DNA from: Xestospongia muta
Taxonomy: Eukaryota; Porifera; Demospongiae; Haplosclerida; Petrosiidae
DNA length: 64,000 nt
NCBI GenBank assembly: GCA_963693285.1
Contig: OY848917.1
Coordinates: 11,718,192 to 11,782,191, forward strand
Reading direction: 5' to 3'
Position 1 is the first letter of the stretch. The number at the start of each line of letters is the position of its first letter. The notes beneath the pieces were generated by a model. That model was given only the letters and a program-made list of their open reading frames with translations, was not told the DNA's origin and did not search any database. Both the position numbers and the translations under genes were made by a program. Positions 47,698 through 60,330 of this stretch are shown one piece after another.

Positions 47698-50600
47698 GTA
47701 ACAAACTTACAATTAATAACAAACTTGTATTGTGTTAATGTGGTTTTCTTTAAGTTTTTAGTTTGTAGTTAAGGCTTATTTTGTGATCACAAAATCTCTA
47801 AGCCTTCTATACAAACAGTTTCTTCCATGTGAAAGACTATAACCAAAATCTTAAAATTTTCTTGTCAGTTTTGTTACATAAAATGTAAGCATTACAATTT
47901 CTTGTTATAATAATGTTGAACATTGACATCATTTTGTAACATTCATTATGAGACTGTATTTCAAACTTGCAGGTAAAAGATATTGTAATATAATAGGACA
48001 AATTCTTTTATCTCCAAACATATCATAGCTAGTCATAATGAATATTATTGTTGACATCACAAACTATCAACCTCTCTATGCATATTAGTGAAAAGACATT
48101 GAATTATTTTACCTACCTTTTGTAATGTAACATTAAATGTATATTATAAGGTGAATTAAATAATATTGACATCATCTTTATGTAGGACAATGATACTGCC
48201 CTTCACTATGCTGCTTTCTATGGCCACAATGAAATAGCTAATGTGCTACTAAAAGCTGGTGCAAGAGTGGACGCCATTAACAATGTAAGTATCTCAATTA
48301 TTGAACATGTTGTCATTACTTCACTTGACTATATTTTGCATGTAATTATGTTATTAATATATGTAATTATGTAGTTATTTGTGGTTTAGTCACCTCTAGT
48401 AAGTTTATATGTAGACACTCCTAAAACTATTACAAAGACAAAAGTGATTATTGTAGTAGCTTATATTAACAGTGCTTATTTACATAATTTACCTAGTTGT
48501 CTGATATCAGAGGTTATAAACAAATCATTGTTGTAGTGTATATTTAAGTGCTACTGTTGTTAGAGTTGTGTATTTGGGTGGACTAACTTTAAAATGTGAA
48601 AGTAATTAGCCTATAAAGTAGAACAAAATTGTTTTCAACTTTCAAAGCCTACATATCAGCATAATATAAGCAACATGCTTACATTTACTATAATTCACTA
48701 ACTAGTTAGTGTCTTCACTATGTTTATTTCATTGTATAACATAAATTGTTTGACACTCTAAGTAGCAATAAAGTACATATACACAGACACTGTTTAATAT
48801 ATAAGTAATTGTTTGACACTCTAAGCAACAACAAAGTAATATACAGGGACACTGTTAGTAATTAAAGTATTATGATCTGATATTATACATTGAGAGATAA
48901 AGTGTGCTTGTATAATAGAATTTTTTGAATGTTAATAACTTTAATAATCTTACAAAATGACATATTAAATGGGTCTTCATAAACTACTACTAATATTAGT
49001 GATAATATTTTAATAACAATTAATAACAATAAATGATAGAGTACATTACTTACGAAATAGTTAACTCACTATGCCACAACCAGATATTTTATGTGCTCTT
49101 GTTTTTTATACCATAATCATTCTCTTATAGTTAGTATTAATATAATTTATTATTAGATAGTCTTTGATATCAACCTAGAAGGAAAAGTTTCTTTTCTCCA
49201 TGTTAGTTATACTAAATATAGCCCTTGATTTGCATGTTTATTTTAGATAAGACATGCTGTTACAATTGCAAAACAGTTTGGTGCAATTGTGTGATGATTC
49301 TAAGAATTATTTTAAAGAATTAATACAAACTCTATCCAAAAGTGTATAATGAACCATTTTAAAGCCTACTTATGTGACAAAGTTATTGTCACTATTATGA
49401 TAATCATGCAAATCTTTCCAATGAGGTACCTACTGAATAATAATCACTACATTGTGTGACATTAATTTAAATTCTTGCAAGAGTTCTTTCTGCCAGACAT
49501 GCTTTGATTGTTAATCATTTCAACAAAAACAATATTATTATGAAATAACAAAACTACTGCTAGTGTTATTCATAATCATATGAATAACAATTATTAATAA
49601 TAAATAAAACAGAACATCATTTACAAAATGGTTTACTTAATATTGCCTTATCCAGATATTTGTATATTATTTGGCTTTTTTATGCCACTCAGTAATTCCT
49701 TGTACTTATAAGTACTGTCCATTTCTAATTATTACTAACATAATATTATCAAAGATGTTATTAAATTATAAGATGGAATTATAATGCATAAGTCATGTGG
49801 GAAATATCTTTTAAGTCCTTTATACCATATTAACATTTGTATACTGCCTCATATAATGTTTTTGAGATTTTCAAATTGATATTACTGAGTTTAATGTAAA
49901 AAAATCTTTCTTAACTTGAGATTGTAATGGCTTCATGTTAATTTGCATTTTCCTGTCTGCCATATTATGTCAACATGAGAAGTAATAGCTTTATTATACT
50001 ATAAGATATGAAAAAGTATTATACAAGCATACTGGTTGTATAAAACTTGTACCATGCTACACCCACAGAACAGACATTAACAGTTATTCAATGATACATC
50101 ATTAATAGCCAACATTATGGCATAGTATACCAGTACAGTGTATGTACATGTATTACTTTGTATAGTATTATTAATGTTGTCTATATTATTTAGGATAAAA
50201 AGACTCCTTTGCATGATGCTGCAAATAGAGGAAAGAATGATGTTGTCACTCTTTTGATTAACAGTGGAGCTAATCTAGATGCGATTGATAATGTAAGTTC
50301 TATATAAATTACTTTATTTATCACATACAATTACATGTATGTCATATACAAAACATCATGATGTAGTTTTTCCTCTTCACAAGGTGTCATAATCCTAGCT
50401 GAGTTCTTCAGCAAAATGTTACCTTAGTATATATATATATATAATTTAGTCACACATTGGAATGCAAGAAATGCTTCACCTTAACTCGGATCCAGAGGCA
50501 TGCAAAAACGCTTGTTGTCTTACACCAAAACTGTTTACTCAATATTATTATAGTGATACAATAAACTTGAAAAAAAGTTAAAAGCAGACATATGTAAAAC

Positions 50601-53600
50601 AATCAATGTATTCTTAGTACAATAATAATATTCTTATGTGTATAACATACATGAGAAATACTGATTGGTACATTCAGTTAGCATTGATATATCTTTTTTT
50701 GGATAGTCTTTGATATCAACAGAAAAGGCAAATTTTCTTTACTCAATGTTAGTGAATACTAATGTAGTCCTTGACATGCATGAAAAAATTAGAAGAAACT
50801 TTAGCCAAAACTGTTTAAAAAATTTTGACCTTTCTAAAGCCTACTCATGTCCAATCATAAGGTCAATTACAGGTAAATGTAATCTATTACCATTACTATT
50901 ACTTTAAAATTTACCTATTACTATTACTATTACAATTACTGGTTTGACTTTCTGTAATATATTACTAATATTATTACATGACTAACTAATAGTAACTATT
51001 ACAAATTACTATTAAATATTACTGAAAAATGACTTTATTTAACTTTATACAATAGCATTACATTTAACAAACATTACTTTTTCAAAGAGGAAATCAGTTA
51101 AGCAACATCTTTCAGATTGGAAAATTTTCAAAGACAGATGATAGTTTCACTTGAATGATATGATGAAGAAACTTGAAAGAATGCTTTCCAATATGTTTTG
51201 TGTGTTAATTACAATGTACAATAACACAACACTATATTATATTCCTTTCAATTACTATTTCTATTACTATTACTCGATTACTATGGGTACTGCATAACAT
51301 GTAATGTATATTACACCTTATAAAACACTCACATTAGTTTTATTTGAGTCATTGCTATTAGTCACAATGGTTAAACTTCTATATGGAACTTTAGTAACTG
51401 ACCAAAACTTTTTGTGTCATAACTTTTTAATCCATTGCCAGGTATTTGTATATCCCTCTTTGTTTCTTGAATTACATCATTGATGTTTAGATTGTGACTG
51501 CATTGTTAGTCTATAAAGTTAGATTTTAAATATCCTTGCTTGAGGACTCCTTCTATATTATGTTAGACAGCAGTTTTTTACATTAATAAATAGTAATATA
51601 ATATAATTATTATAGCATGTTGTGGTATAACTAAATGGAATTTGTAATCATAACAGAAGAAATCTAATCATCACAATTTTAAGTTCAAACTTTGTATAAT
51701 TTTCTAGGATAGCAATACTCCATTAATGTTAGCGTGTCAGAAAGGACACCAATCAGTAGCAATGACTCTAGTAGAGAAAGGAGCTGACAGGCAATTATTT
51801 AATAAAGTTAGTTAATATAGTATTACTGCTTCATTGTGAAAAGAGTCTATTAATCCATTTATAAAATTTGGATAAGAGTAAAAGGAATATTAAAAGTCTG
51901 ATTAAGATCACCTCATATACATATAATTGTTACAACGGAGAAGTGTTAATGAAATGTATGAGATGTTATGAAAATAAAACATACTACCTTATTATGCATA
52001 AGCATTGTTATTTCATAAGTTAGAATAGGTTTTTTGGCTGAATTAAATTAAAAACTAACTAACTATATATGCATCTATTATATAAAATATTATTAAAAGA
52101 CATGAAATTACAATTTTGCCGCAAAACATTGTTTTTAAATGTTGTCTAGCACTGGACTGAAGTGATTGACTGATTTTTTAAATTTATTACTAGAATGGGG
52201 AGACAGCTTTGACAATGGCTGAAAAAAAGGCTGAAAATTTTCACAAAAGTCTTGTACACCAAATTGATCAAATTGATCATAATAGTAAGTACAAAATCTT
52301 TTTGATAACAAAATGGTTAGCATTATATTTCTTGTTCAGATAAGAGCATTTTATTGCAAGCCCTCGAAGAAGGTTATGTCATACTTTCAATTATAAAATT
52401 GCTTTTGGTTGGTCCTCCAGCTGTTGGTAAGACCTCCTTCAAGCATCTTCTCTTTGCCTGGGAACCACCACGTCATCATCATAGTACAGCTATTGCTGAT
52501 CGACCTATTAGAGCTGTTGAAAGAGTAGCTACACTTGATGGTGCAAAAAGTTGGGAAATGGTTGATACAAAGGAACTGATGCAAATGCTAGCTGAAGATA
52601 TTCGTGTGCAAGCAAGTATAAATATTATGGGAACCATGCAGCATTCTCAACCTTCTATCACCAAAAATGAAGCACCTTCATCAATGATTGAAAATGTTGT
52701 TGGAAAACAAACACCAGACCCAGATATCTCCAGTCACACAATATTATCAAAACCTTCTTTATTGAGGTCAGATGAAAAAGGATGCATGGCACACTTAGCG
52801 GTTACTTCTAAGAATCACATAGAATCAAACACTAGACCAAAAAAACAAAGTGAAGACGCTCTACCTAAACAATCACATCACCCATCACTGAGAAAAGAGA
52901 ATGTTGTTGAAGTAGTAGATAATTCTGTCAAACCATCAAATGATTCTCGATCTGTTGAAAGTGGTATAGTTGTTGAAAAAACAGCCAAAAAAGAAAGTGT
53001 TCTACAACTCTCTAAGAATATTCTCACTGCAATGAAAGGTGTAGCCTCTCGACAACTCTCACAATCAACTTGGATATATGTACTTGATAGTGGAGGTCAA
53101 CCACAATTTGCTGATGTATCTAGAGCATTTGTACGTGGCAATACAGTCATTGTGATTGTACATAAGTTGACAGATCGATTGTCAAGTAAGCCAATCTTTC
53201 AGTATTCTATCAATGGTAAGGCATTAACCCAACCGAAAGAGCTTAGGATGACCAATCTTCAGCTCATTACAACATACGTGCGTTCTATCTCATCAGCTAA
53301 GTTAGCAGTTGTTGATGGTGGAGACAGTGAGTCATTGCCTACATTCCTCATCATTGGTACCTATGAAGACAAAATGAGAGGTCTGGGAAAGTTGTTTCAT
53401 GAATCGTTAAAGAAAAAGAATGCACAACTTATAGCAGCTTTGCAACAATACAAAGATCAATTGATTTTCTACAATGAATCAGAGCAAGAGCTTATCTTTC
53501 CTGTTGATAATATGTGCCTAAAAAATCGTCAAAATCTCTCAACTCTCGTTAGAACATATGTTATTGGCCATAAGAAAGCAGTTATTAAGAAGAAAGTCCC

Positions 53601-56019
53601 TATTCGTTGGTATGTTTTGGAGTCTAATATCAAAGAAGAAGGGGAGAAAAATGACATTGGTATTGTATCTCAACATCAATGTCAAAACATTGGCAACACA
53701 CTAGGAATGACTGAGGCACAAATACAAGGAGCTATCTCATTTTTTAAGTCTCTCTCAGTTTTCTTAAACTTCAATACTTGCTCTAACCTCGTTTTTACAA
53801 ATCCACAATATTTCTTGGATGCCCTCTCCAATATAATTCGCATATCATTCGTTGACTTTCCTCAAAAGCTACTACAAAAAGGAAAGATTATGCCACCAAA
53901 TGCTCACCGCCTACTTCAAGAAGAAGGCTTGTTCACAATAGATCTTCTAGATCTCATATCTATTCAATTTGCTCCGGGTCTTTTCGAAAAAGCTGACCTA
54001 CTGCGCATACTATGTGATCTTTGTATTGTTGCTAAAGTAGATCGTAAGGAGTCCACATATTACTTTATTCCAACTGCTTTATCTCCTAAACATCTAACCA
54101 CTAACGAAAAAGAAAAGTTTGCCAAAATATGTGAGCCACTGGTTTTATCTTTTGAACAAGGAGTTGTACCTCAAGTAAGGACAATCTGAAAAATTTTTTG
54201 TCATTATTCCTTTTTCCTAGGGCTTATTTCCAGCCACAGTTGTGGCATTGTTAAATCGTAAACAGCCTCCTTTATTCACACTCGAGTGTCTCAATGCACA
54301 ATTTCCTTGTCAACTCAGATTTGCTGTTAAAATGCAGTCATCTGAACCTCGTGGATCATTACTTTTAGTTGACACAATGCTATGGATGGAAATCTATTGG
54401 ACCGGTGATCCTTCTGAATGCTCCACTTTACGTTCTCTAGTCACAACTGCCATTAATTCTTGTGCTGAACCTCTAGCTTATCATTTATCTTCTCTTAAGT
54501 GTAAACCTGGTACTCTCTGTAACCTGGAACATCATGTTCAGCCAGATATGCCTCCTGTTCATGTAGCACTTGTTACTGTTAACAAAAGAAAGGAAGTTAA
54601 AGTGTCTTGTACTATACAAGACTTGCTTCCAGTGGAGTTGAGTACAAAGTTTCAGCCATGGATGGAAGGATTTCGTGAGTCTTTATATTTTTATACTATT
54701 TGACTTAGTTTGATATTTATATATTCAGAGAAAGAAGATTTTGACAAATACAACAATAGGACTGCTATTTTGCAAGAACAAAATAAGTCAGGTTAGTTAA
54801 TGTTCACTCAATGTTAGTAACAAATATTTTTAGTGTAAAATAAAAAGGCTTCTGTTTTAATTGACTGTTCATATTCATTCTAGACATTGAAGACACTGAT
54901 GAAAATATAGAATGTTCACCATTATCTCTGCTATCTTTACCTTCAGAAATTGAAGGTATAATAGAGGAGTCTTCTTTATAATTATAATGCTATTTAAATG
55001 TGATTGGAGAGAGATTGATATAGTAATAACATCAATTACCTTTAGTTACCACCAATGTTTAGTCATATAGCATATCGTATATATAAATGACTTACTGATG
55101 CATAACTATACATACTGTATAACAAAAATCAAGGGTTGCTTCATATCTTATGTTTTTATAAGTGAAATTAATTGTATAAATTTGATTAAGAGGTGTACCA
55201 AACAAGCAATTGATCTGATATTTACGCTGTTCCTGATCAACTAGCACTAAAGTAACTTGATTTTCTGTCAATTGTGTCTAAAAATTAGCATAATAAGAAC
55301 AGAATGACTTGCAGTTCTGCATATGTATATTGTATCTAGTCTGTCACTATGTATTTACCATGTATGGAACCTAAACATAGGACATATTGTAGCATCTATG
55401 GTTTTAAGCATTTCTCCGTTTTTATAATTAATATAACAAATTGATAGCTTTACATGAAATTATCACTTTTATTAATTATATTAATTTCCATAACACTTTT
55501 TTTCTCTATTGCATGTTCTAATTTGGAGCATATTCACGTCATTGCATTGATACTTGTTTTTACTTCATAGCCAACAAACCAGAGAAACGTATTCTACTTA
55601 GGTTTCTTTCTTCTATCACTGCAAAATGGCAAGAGATAGGAGATCTACTTGGAGTTGACTCTAATACTATTGAGGGGTTGTGTCATTCTAATTACTCTGA
55701 CCAAGTGAAGATGTCCAAGATGTTGCAAAGTTGGTTGGATAATGAGTCTACTCCAGTGACATGGGGTAACATTATTAGTATTCTGGATGGTCCTATTCAG
55801 AAGAAATCACTTGCCATTGAAATCTGCCAATTCCTTGTCAAGGAATCTGGTATGTCATTAAACTATTACTCCAATAATTATGATATAGGCTAGTACATGT
55901 ATATGTGATTTTATTATGAAACTAATCAGTTTTTTAGTAAGATCACTGACTTTACATTCCTAAGTTATAATTGCCTATATTATTATATTATAGATGATCC
56001 TCTTAGCAGTACTTTATAA
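38254..56019 (+). CDS. Ankyrin-Roc-COR-death-domain protein (DAPK-like architecture without kinase)
   Basis: Splice model: 38254-38262, 38422-38520, 41196-41294, 45352-45450, 46744-46842, 48186-48284, 50194-50292, 51708-51806, 52194-52284, 52340-54174, 54221-54674, 54729-54791, 54884-54955, 55571-55849, 55994-56019. The frame holds throughout: 1173 residues. Residues 4-234 are seven ankyrin repeats (for example TPLHFAIKNGRTEIAKLLI), one per 99-base exon, plus a half repeat. The Roc GTPase has P-loop GPPAVGKT (289-296), DSGGQ (514-518) and TYEDK (605-609), with a long polar insert between the first two. The COR domain follows (VPIRWYVLE from 684, to about 960). A death domain (1073-1165: KWQEIGDLLGVDSNTIEGL) ends the protein. 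In DAPK1 the same order follows a kinase, which is absent here. A role in GTP-controlled apoptotic or immune signalling is inferred. Exon 4 uses a GC donor. Poly(A) signals AATAAA lie near 56159 and 56353. Confidence 0.85.
41319..41378. repeat. Microsatellite (TA)n-(TATG)n
   Basis: A TA run passes into TATG units within intron 3 of the ankyrin gene. Confidence 0.95.
41405..42385. repeat. Degenerate minisatellite in intron 3 of the ankyrin gene
   Basis: At least seven imperfect units share GGTCTGGTCCTATATCCAAG, then GCAACCTTTAGGA and ACATTCCAGGATATTCCTAG. Unit starts near 41465, 41563, 41636, 41738, 41860, 42172 and 42313 give irregular spacings of about 70-310 bases. The open frames on both strands at 41523-41842 are made by the repeat and are not genes. 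Confidence 0.8.
44060..44120. repeat. Microsatellite (TA)n with an ACAT core
   Basis: TATATA runs flank several ACAT units, in intron 3. It produces spurious Tyr-Ile frames on both strands. Confidence 0.95.
44930..45480 (+). repeat. Exon-plus-intron duplication unit, copy 1 (ankyrin exon 4)
   Basis: The intron before exon 4, the exon and the start of the next intron align with 46380-46870. Shared intron text includes TATCACTGTATG, CAATTTAAAGTAGTAGTCAA and TTAATGTTGTCT before the acceptor TTTTAG. A shorter version precedes exon 7 (about 50110-50193). Confidence 0.75.
46380..46870 (+). repeat. Exon-plus-intron duplication unit, copy 2 (ankyrin exon 5)
   Basis: Partner of 44930-45480. The exons encode LINNGANLDAGDE and LINNGANIYAVNE at corresponding places, and the donors are GCTAGT and GTTAGT. 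Confidence 0.75.
47630..47698. repeat. Microsatellite (CA)n-(TA)n
   Basis: About 60 bases of CA repeat with one CTCG interruption, followed by a short TA run, in intron 5 of the ankyrin gene. Confidence 0.95.
48960..50860. repeat. Local tandem duplications in introns 6 and 7 of the ankyrin gene
   Basis: Bases about 48980-49130 resemble 49550-49690 (AACTACT, ATAACAATTAATAA, CCAGATATTT). Bases about 49155-49370 resemble 50700-50860 (TAGTCTTTGATATCAAC, GTTAGT, TAAAGCCTACT). Exon 7 at 50194-50292 lies between the members of the second pair. This fits repeated duplication of exon-carrying blocks, though no extra ankyrin exon remnant could be read in intron 6. Confidence 0.5.
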
Positions 56020-56524
56020 TAGCTATACTACAACTACAAATTCAAAGGTATGATTAGAAACTTTAGTATGTATATAAAAGAAGGTATTTAAATTGATAAT
56101 AGATCATAGAAAGTTTTACTTGAAACCTATAAAGAAATCATAATCTAATTGTCAATATAATAAATTGTGCATCATCTTTTATGTAACTAAAATAACTAAT
56201 TATTATTTCAGTATTAAATGATTTATTCAAGTCACAGAATGTTTTTTGACATAAAACACTATTTAGACTACTAATTAACAAATGTTTTTTCTCCTTTGCA
56301 GATACAAATGGACCTACTTCCTTTTTAACTATTTAAATATTTTAACTTTGATAATAAATTGAGAATGCCGTCTTTGACATTTTAATAACTTTATATTTTT
56401 GTAGGTGTGTTATTGGTTAAGTTAACAATAAGAAATTATTTCTTTTATTTTATTGGGAAGTCCAAATTAAGTAAAATTATATACTTCCTGTTCATGCTCT
56501 AGAAAGAAAGTCCTATACAATTAC

Positions 56525-56745
56525 AACTTACTTATCATTTGTCTGGTCTGAACCTGGTATTTCCTGAAAGCTAAAACATCATGTTCAGTGAGGCAATGAT
56601 ATCTCCTGTTCATGTAGCTTTTGGTACTGCTAAAATAAAAAAGAGAGGAAGTTAAATTGTTATATACTATACAGGATTTGCCATAGGTGGAGTTGAGTAA
56701 AATGTTGTTACCTTGGATGGAAGGATATAGTGAATGACTATAATA
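56525..56745 (+). pseudogene. Relic of exon 11 of the ankyrin-Roc-COR gene
   Basis: Aligns with 54475-54690 of the gene just upstream: ACATCATGTTCAG, CTCCTGTTCATGTAGC, AGAGGAAGTTAAA and TTGGATGGAAGGAT recur in order. Indels and stops break every frame. It lies about 500 bases beyond the stop codon, in or after the 3' UTR, and so could be transcribed with it. Confidence 0.75.
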
Positions 56746-56759
56746 AACTTAATTAACTA

Positions 56760-58440
56760 TTTACTTAAAATGATATGATATTGGTTTATGACCATTAAAT
56801 GTTGATTGTGCACTTTAATGATCTGCTTGTGTAAATGTCAGAAAACAAATCTGACATCCATAGGTCATCATAAGCTGAAGATTTTACTTATAGGATGTCC
56901 TAGCAATGGAATAATCTAGTCCTCAATAAAGAAGACAAGCAGTGAGAGTAGATCTGAAATAGATTAAAGTGATTGAACTTTTTCTGGACTTGGCTAAGTA
57001 GACATTTTTTAATGTTATAGTACATCTTTACAAAACACATTACTAAGTGTAGCCTCAGTCTCCATTCCAACCTTGTGATCAGCAGATTCATCAATGTCTT
57101 CTAAACTCAGAACTTTATGAAGAAGAAAAGTTGTAAAACTGATATTACTTATCTTCGTTCTCTTTGTTAAAGAACACTATTATGATCTCTATATAATATG
57201 CTGCTTTATTGTTATTTATTTAATCGCTTATTAATGGTTCATAATGTATGTTTTGTTAGATTCATCATTCGTATCTATTAGGTGCTCTTGATTATTATAG
57301 TGCTGTTCTTTCTGTTTCTTTTACCTTAAACTAAAACACTATATGGAAATAAATATAAACATGTAAGACAATGGAAGAAATGGTATAAGAACACAATAAG
57401 CTTATTACAAAGGTATGTTAAACCCAGTAACAATATGGAGTTTGTAGTCCATACAGTGAACTGGTTATCAATTATTCTATATTTACTAACAAAATAATAA
57501 GAGTTGATTATCTTGTGAAGCCTATTCATAATGAAGAGTAGAACAATATATTGTAACAATACTATTTATATGTATTGTTAATTATATATCTCTACTCTTT
57601 TATAAGTGTTTACTCCAAAAGGTGAGAACATGTCAATTCATTTAAAAAGTGTTTTAGAGTTCCTACAGTTCTGAATCTATCTTGGTCTTGAATAGAATGA
57701 ATGTAATAGAATTGAGAGGAAGAGAATAAATATTGATGACTAAATAATTGAAAAATTGCAGAATTGGCTTTACAGCACAAAGAATATATCAAATTTGCAA
57801 TGATTGAAAATTAGTTACCTTTATTTGTAGTGACAATATATAGTTTCACAAATATTGTATCACAAATATCGTATCACAAATATTATACATACTAATACCA
57901 AATAAGGAAGACTTTACAGAACTAATTTGTAACACCACTGACTAACAGACACAGTGTCTGAAAGTAAAATACATTTCTTCTGTTGTGATTTTACCTTGAC
58001 GTTAGCTCCAATCAAATCTAAGGATTTAATTAGATCATTATAAATTTTATCTAAAATAATTAAGTTTGTATCTTAAGATCTCTTATAGGACAAACTAATA
58101 TAATTGACAACAACAATATGCTGTAATACCAGTAACACAGATGACTACTTAATACAAAAAGATGTTTGTTTAGTTTCTTAATTGGTTTTTCTGAAGAACA
58201 TAAGTATAATTATAAAGATCACTAGCACGTTCATCAGCTGATCTTTGAGTATGACCTCGGCTAAATGAATAACGAATGTCTTACCATTTATAAATCTCTT
58301 ATGTCAGTAGCATTTTAATAGGTTAAAAGCAGTGCAGATTAACTCACACATTCAAAGTTCTCATATAATTCAATTAGAAATTGAGAAAGTAGTAAACTGT
58401 TATGTACTTGACTACACTAAATGAAATACACTAAATGAAA
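56760..58440. other. Intergenic stretch with one dispersed repeat
   Basis: Holds the inverted partner (57448-57570) of the repeat at 10036-10160. Remaining frames (for example 57094-56900 and 57792-57610) have no motif. Confidence 0.5.
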
Positions 58441-58454
58441 TCTTTTGCAATTAG

Positions 58455-58778
58455 CCTACAATGCGATTGTCTGTCAATAGTTCATTATGTGAGACATTTA
58501 GAGATATTACTTTTATGTTTTCTGGTAAAAGAATGTCTATGGAGGAAATTAATCTCAAACAAATTAATAGTTACCATTATACATTATGCATTAAATCATA
58601 TATACATAATGGTAATGACTCTATAATTGAACTCTGTCTGGTAAAAGTCTAGAACATTAATTGTTTATATTTGTGTTAGCTGGTATTCAATATATTCAAA
58701 GTAGAAGAAGAAAAAAATACAAGTAGTTCTCCTAAAGTAATTAATGAAGATGCTGAAATAATGGTAGATGATAATTAA
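58455..58778 (+). CDS. Possible last two exons of an unrecognised gene
   Basis: After an acceptor TTTGCAATTAG, bases 58455-58640 are open (MRLSVNSSLCETFRDITFMF, then SGKRMSMEEINLKQINSYHY). A 39-base intron 58641-58679 (GTAAAAG...TGTTAG) would join them in phase 0 to 58680-58778: FNIFKVEEEKNTSSSPKVIN, then DAEIMVDDN and a stop. The agreement of phase with both splice signals and the polar acidic C-terminus favour a real gene end. But the intron is at the short limit, no upstream exon was found and no domain is recognised. It could be a chance frame or a broken copy. Confidence 0.3.
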
Positions 58779-58789
58779 CTTGATGGATG

Positions 58790-59999
58790 GGTAGAGATGA
58801 ATGGTCTTGGATGAATGTTAATTTCTATTTATCAAGGATGCACATTCTAAATTGAAAAAGTTGACATAAGTCATTATGAGACTACAGATATATGTAATTT
58901 TTATATAATATGTTTGTGTTCATAATTCAATGTTTCTTTAATGTTGCTAGAGTTAAAAGAGCTGATGATGTCTAAACAGAATTAGGCCATAATTTAGATG
59001 TATTATGAAGGTCAGTTCATTGCCTCTCAATATGATAATAATTATTATAAATATTTTGTAGTATTTACATGTGGAATACTCCTAAATGATCCACCAAGTA
59101 AGTCTATAATAGTGGTTTTATTGTTACTGCTTTTCATCACTCTCTCTCTCTCTCTTCTAACAATCTTTATATTCTGTTGCACTGAACAATAACCGTACCT
59201 TAAATTTCTCATTGACTGAATAAGATTTGAAATGGTTGGTATTTAGTTATCAATTCAGTGTTTGAACTTAGTTTTTGCCTTATCAATTTTGCAGAATAAA
59301 TGTTTGTATCATCATATAACACTTTGTTTTCAATATTAATATAGATCCTTATACATTCATCAGGTCAAGAGGTAGACCAAATAAGAAGATACTACTTATG
59401 TACCTGAATAAGTCAAAATGTTCTCTTTCCTGTCGTTTCCAGGTATCACTTTGTGGTTCTATTTATTTGTACAATCTTTATTATTAATAACTCTTTCATT
59501 TATTACTACAAGCGCTGGGCACATGTTCTACGGTCATGTCATCCCCTACCTCAAAAATAGGCCTAGGTTACTTATATTTCACTTTTCAATTTGTGTCTCA
59601 ACTCATCCACTGGATAATTGTGATCATTTACTTGATGGAATACAATGTCACAATTGCTTGTAATTGTTACAAGACATGATCATTTTGAACATCTGCAGTA
59701 CTTCATTCCTTTGTTTGTATCTCTATTGTGAAAAAAGTGCTTTTGTCCTTCTTTCCACATTTTAATAATCTCTGTTGTGTGCTATGAAATCAATATGATA
59801 CTACTACCAAAATAACCTACTTTTATATAGCAGTAGTATTATCATAGCAACATTTACTTAACATTTTCAACATTAAACTATACTACTCTTTGTTGATTTA
59901 GCACTTTACACATTTTGGGACTAGGCAAATTTTGATTAGACATTTTGACTATTAGACATATCAGATTAGGCAATCTGGGACAATCCCACAAAACTTACC
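58790..59999. other. Intergenic stretch, nothing certain
   Basis: Short frames at 58998-59192 and 59418-59663 show hydrophobic runs only. A CT microsatellite of about 19 bases lies near 59141. No motif recognised. Confidence 0.4.
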
Positions 60000-60330
60000 T
60001 ATTCCATATAAACATGACAAACGTGCACTCATATATATAATGTTAACTAATAGACCAAAAATTGATTTAACCTGTCAAATTACAACATTAAGTTCCCTTG
60101 AAATGATTCATATCTAATTTAAGAAAACTATAGATTACCACATGCATCGCATAAATGTGTTACAGCTATTTAAACACCATTACTATCAGTTTAATGTACA
60201 TGATTATGCTTAGTACTGATGTGTCATTACAACTATGATTATCTAAGATCATACTTGAAAGAACTAGTGTACGCATTTATACATGTGTTCATTTAATGAA
60301 CAATACAGATAGTATCCTGTACAAGTATAA
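60000..60330. repeat. Dispersed flank repeat B, copy 4, upstream of the second ankyrin locus
   Basis: Carries ATAAATGTGTTACAGCTATT and ACTATCAGTTTAATGTACAT, as in copies 1-3. It stands in the same relation to the broken ankyrin gene at 61185 as copy 3 does to the intact gene at 38254. Confidence 0.75.
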
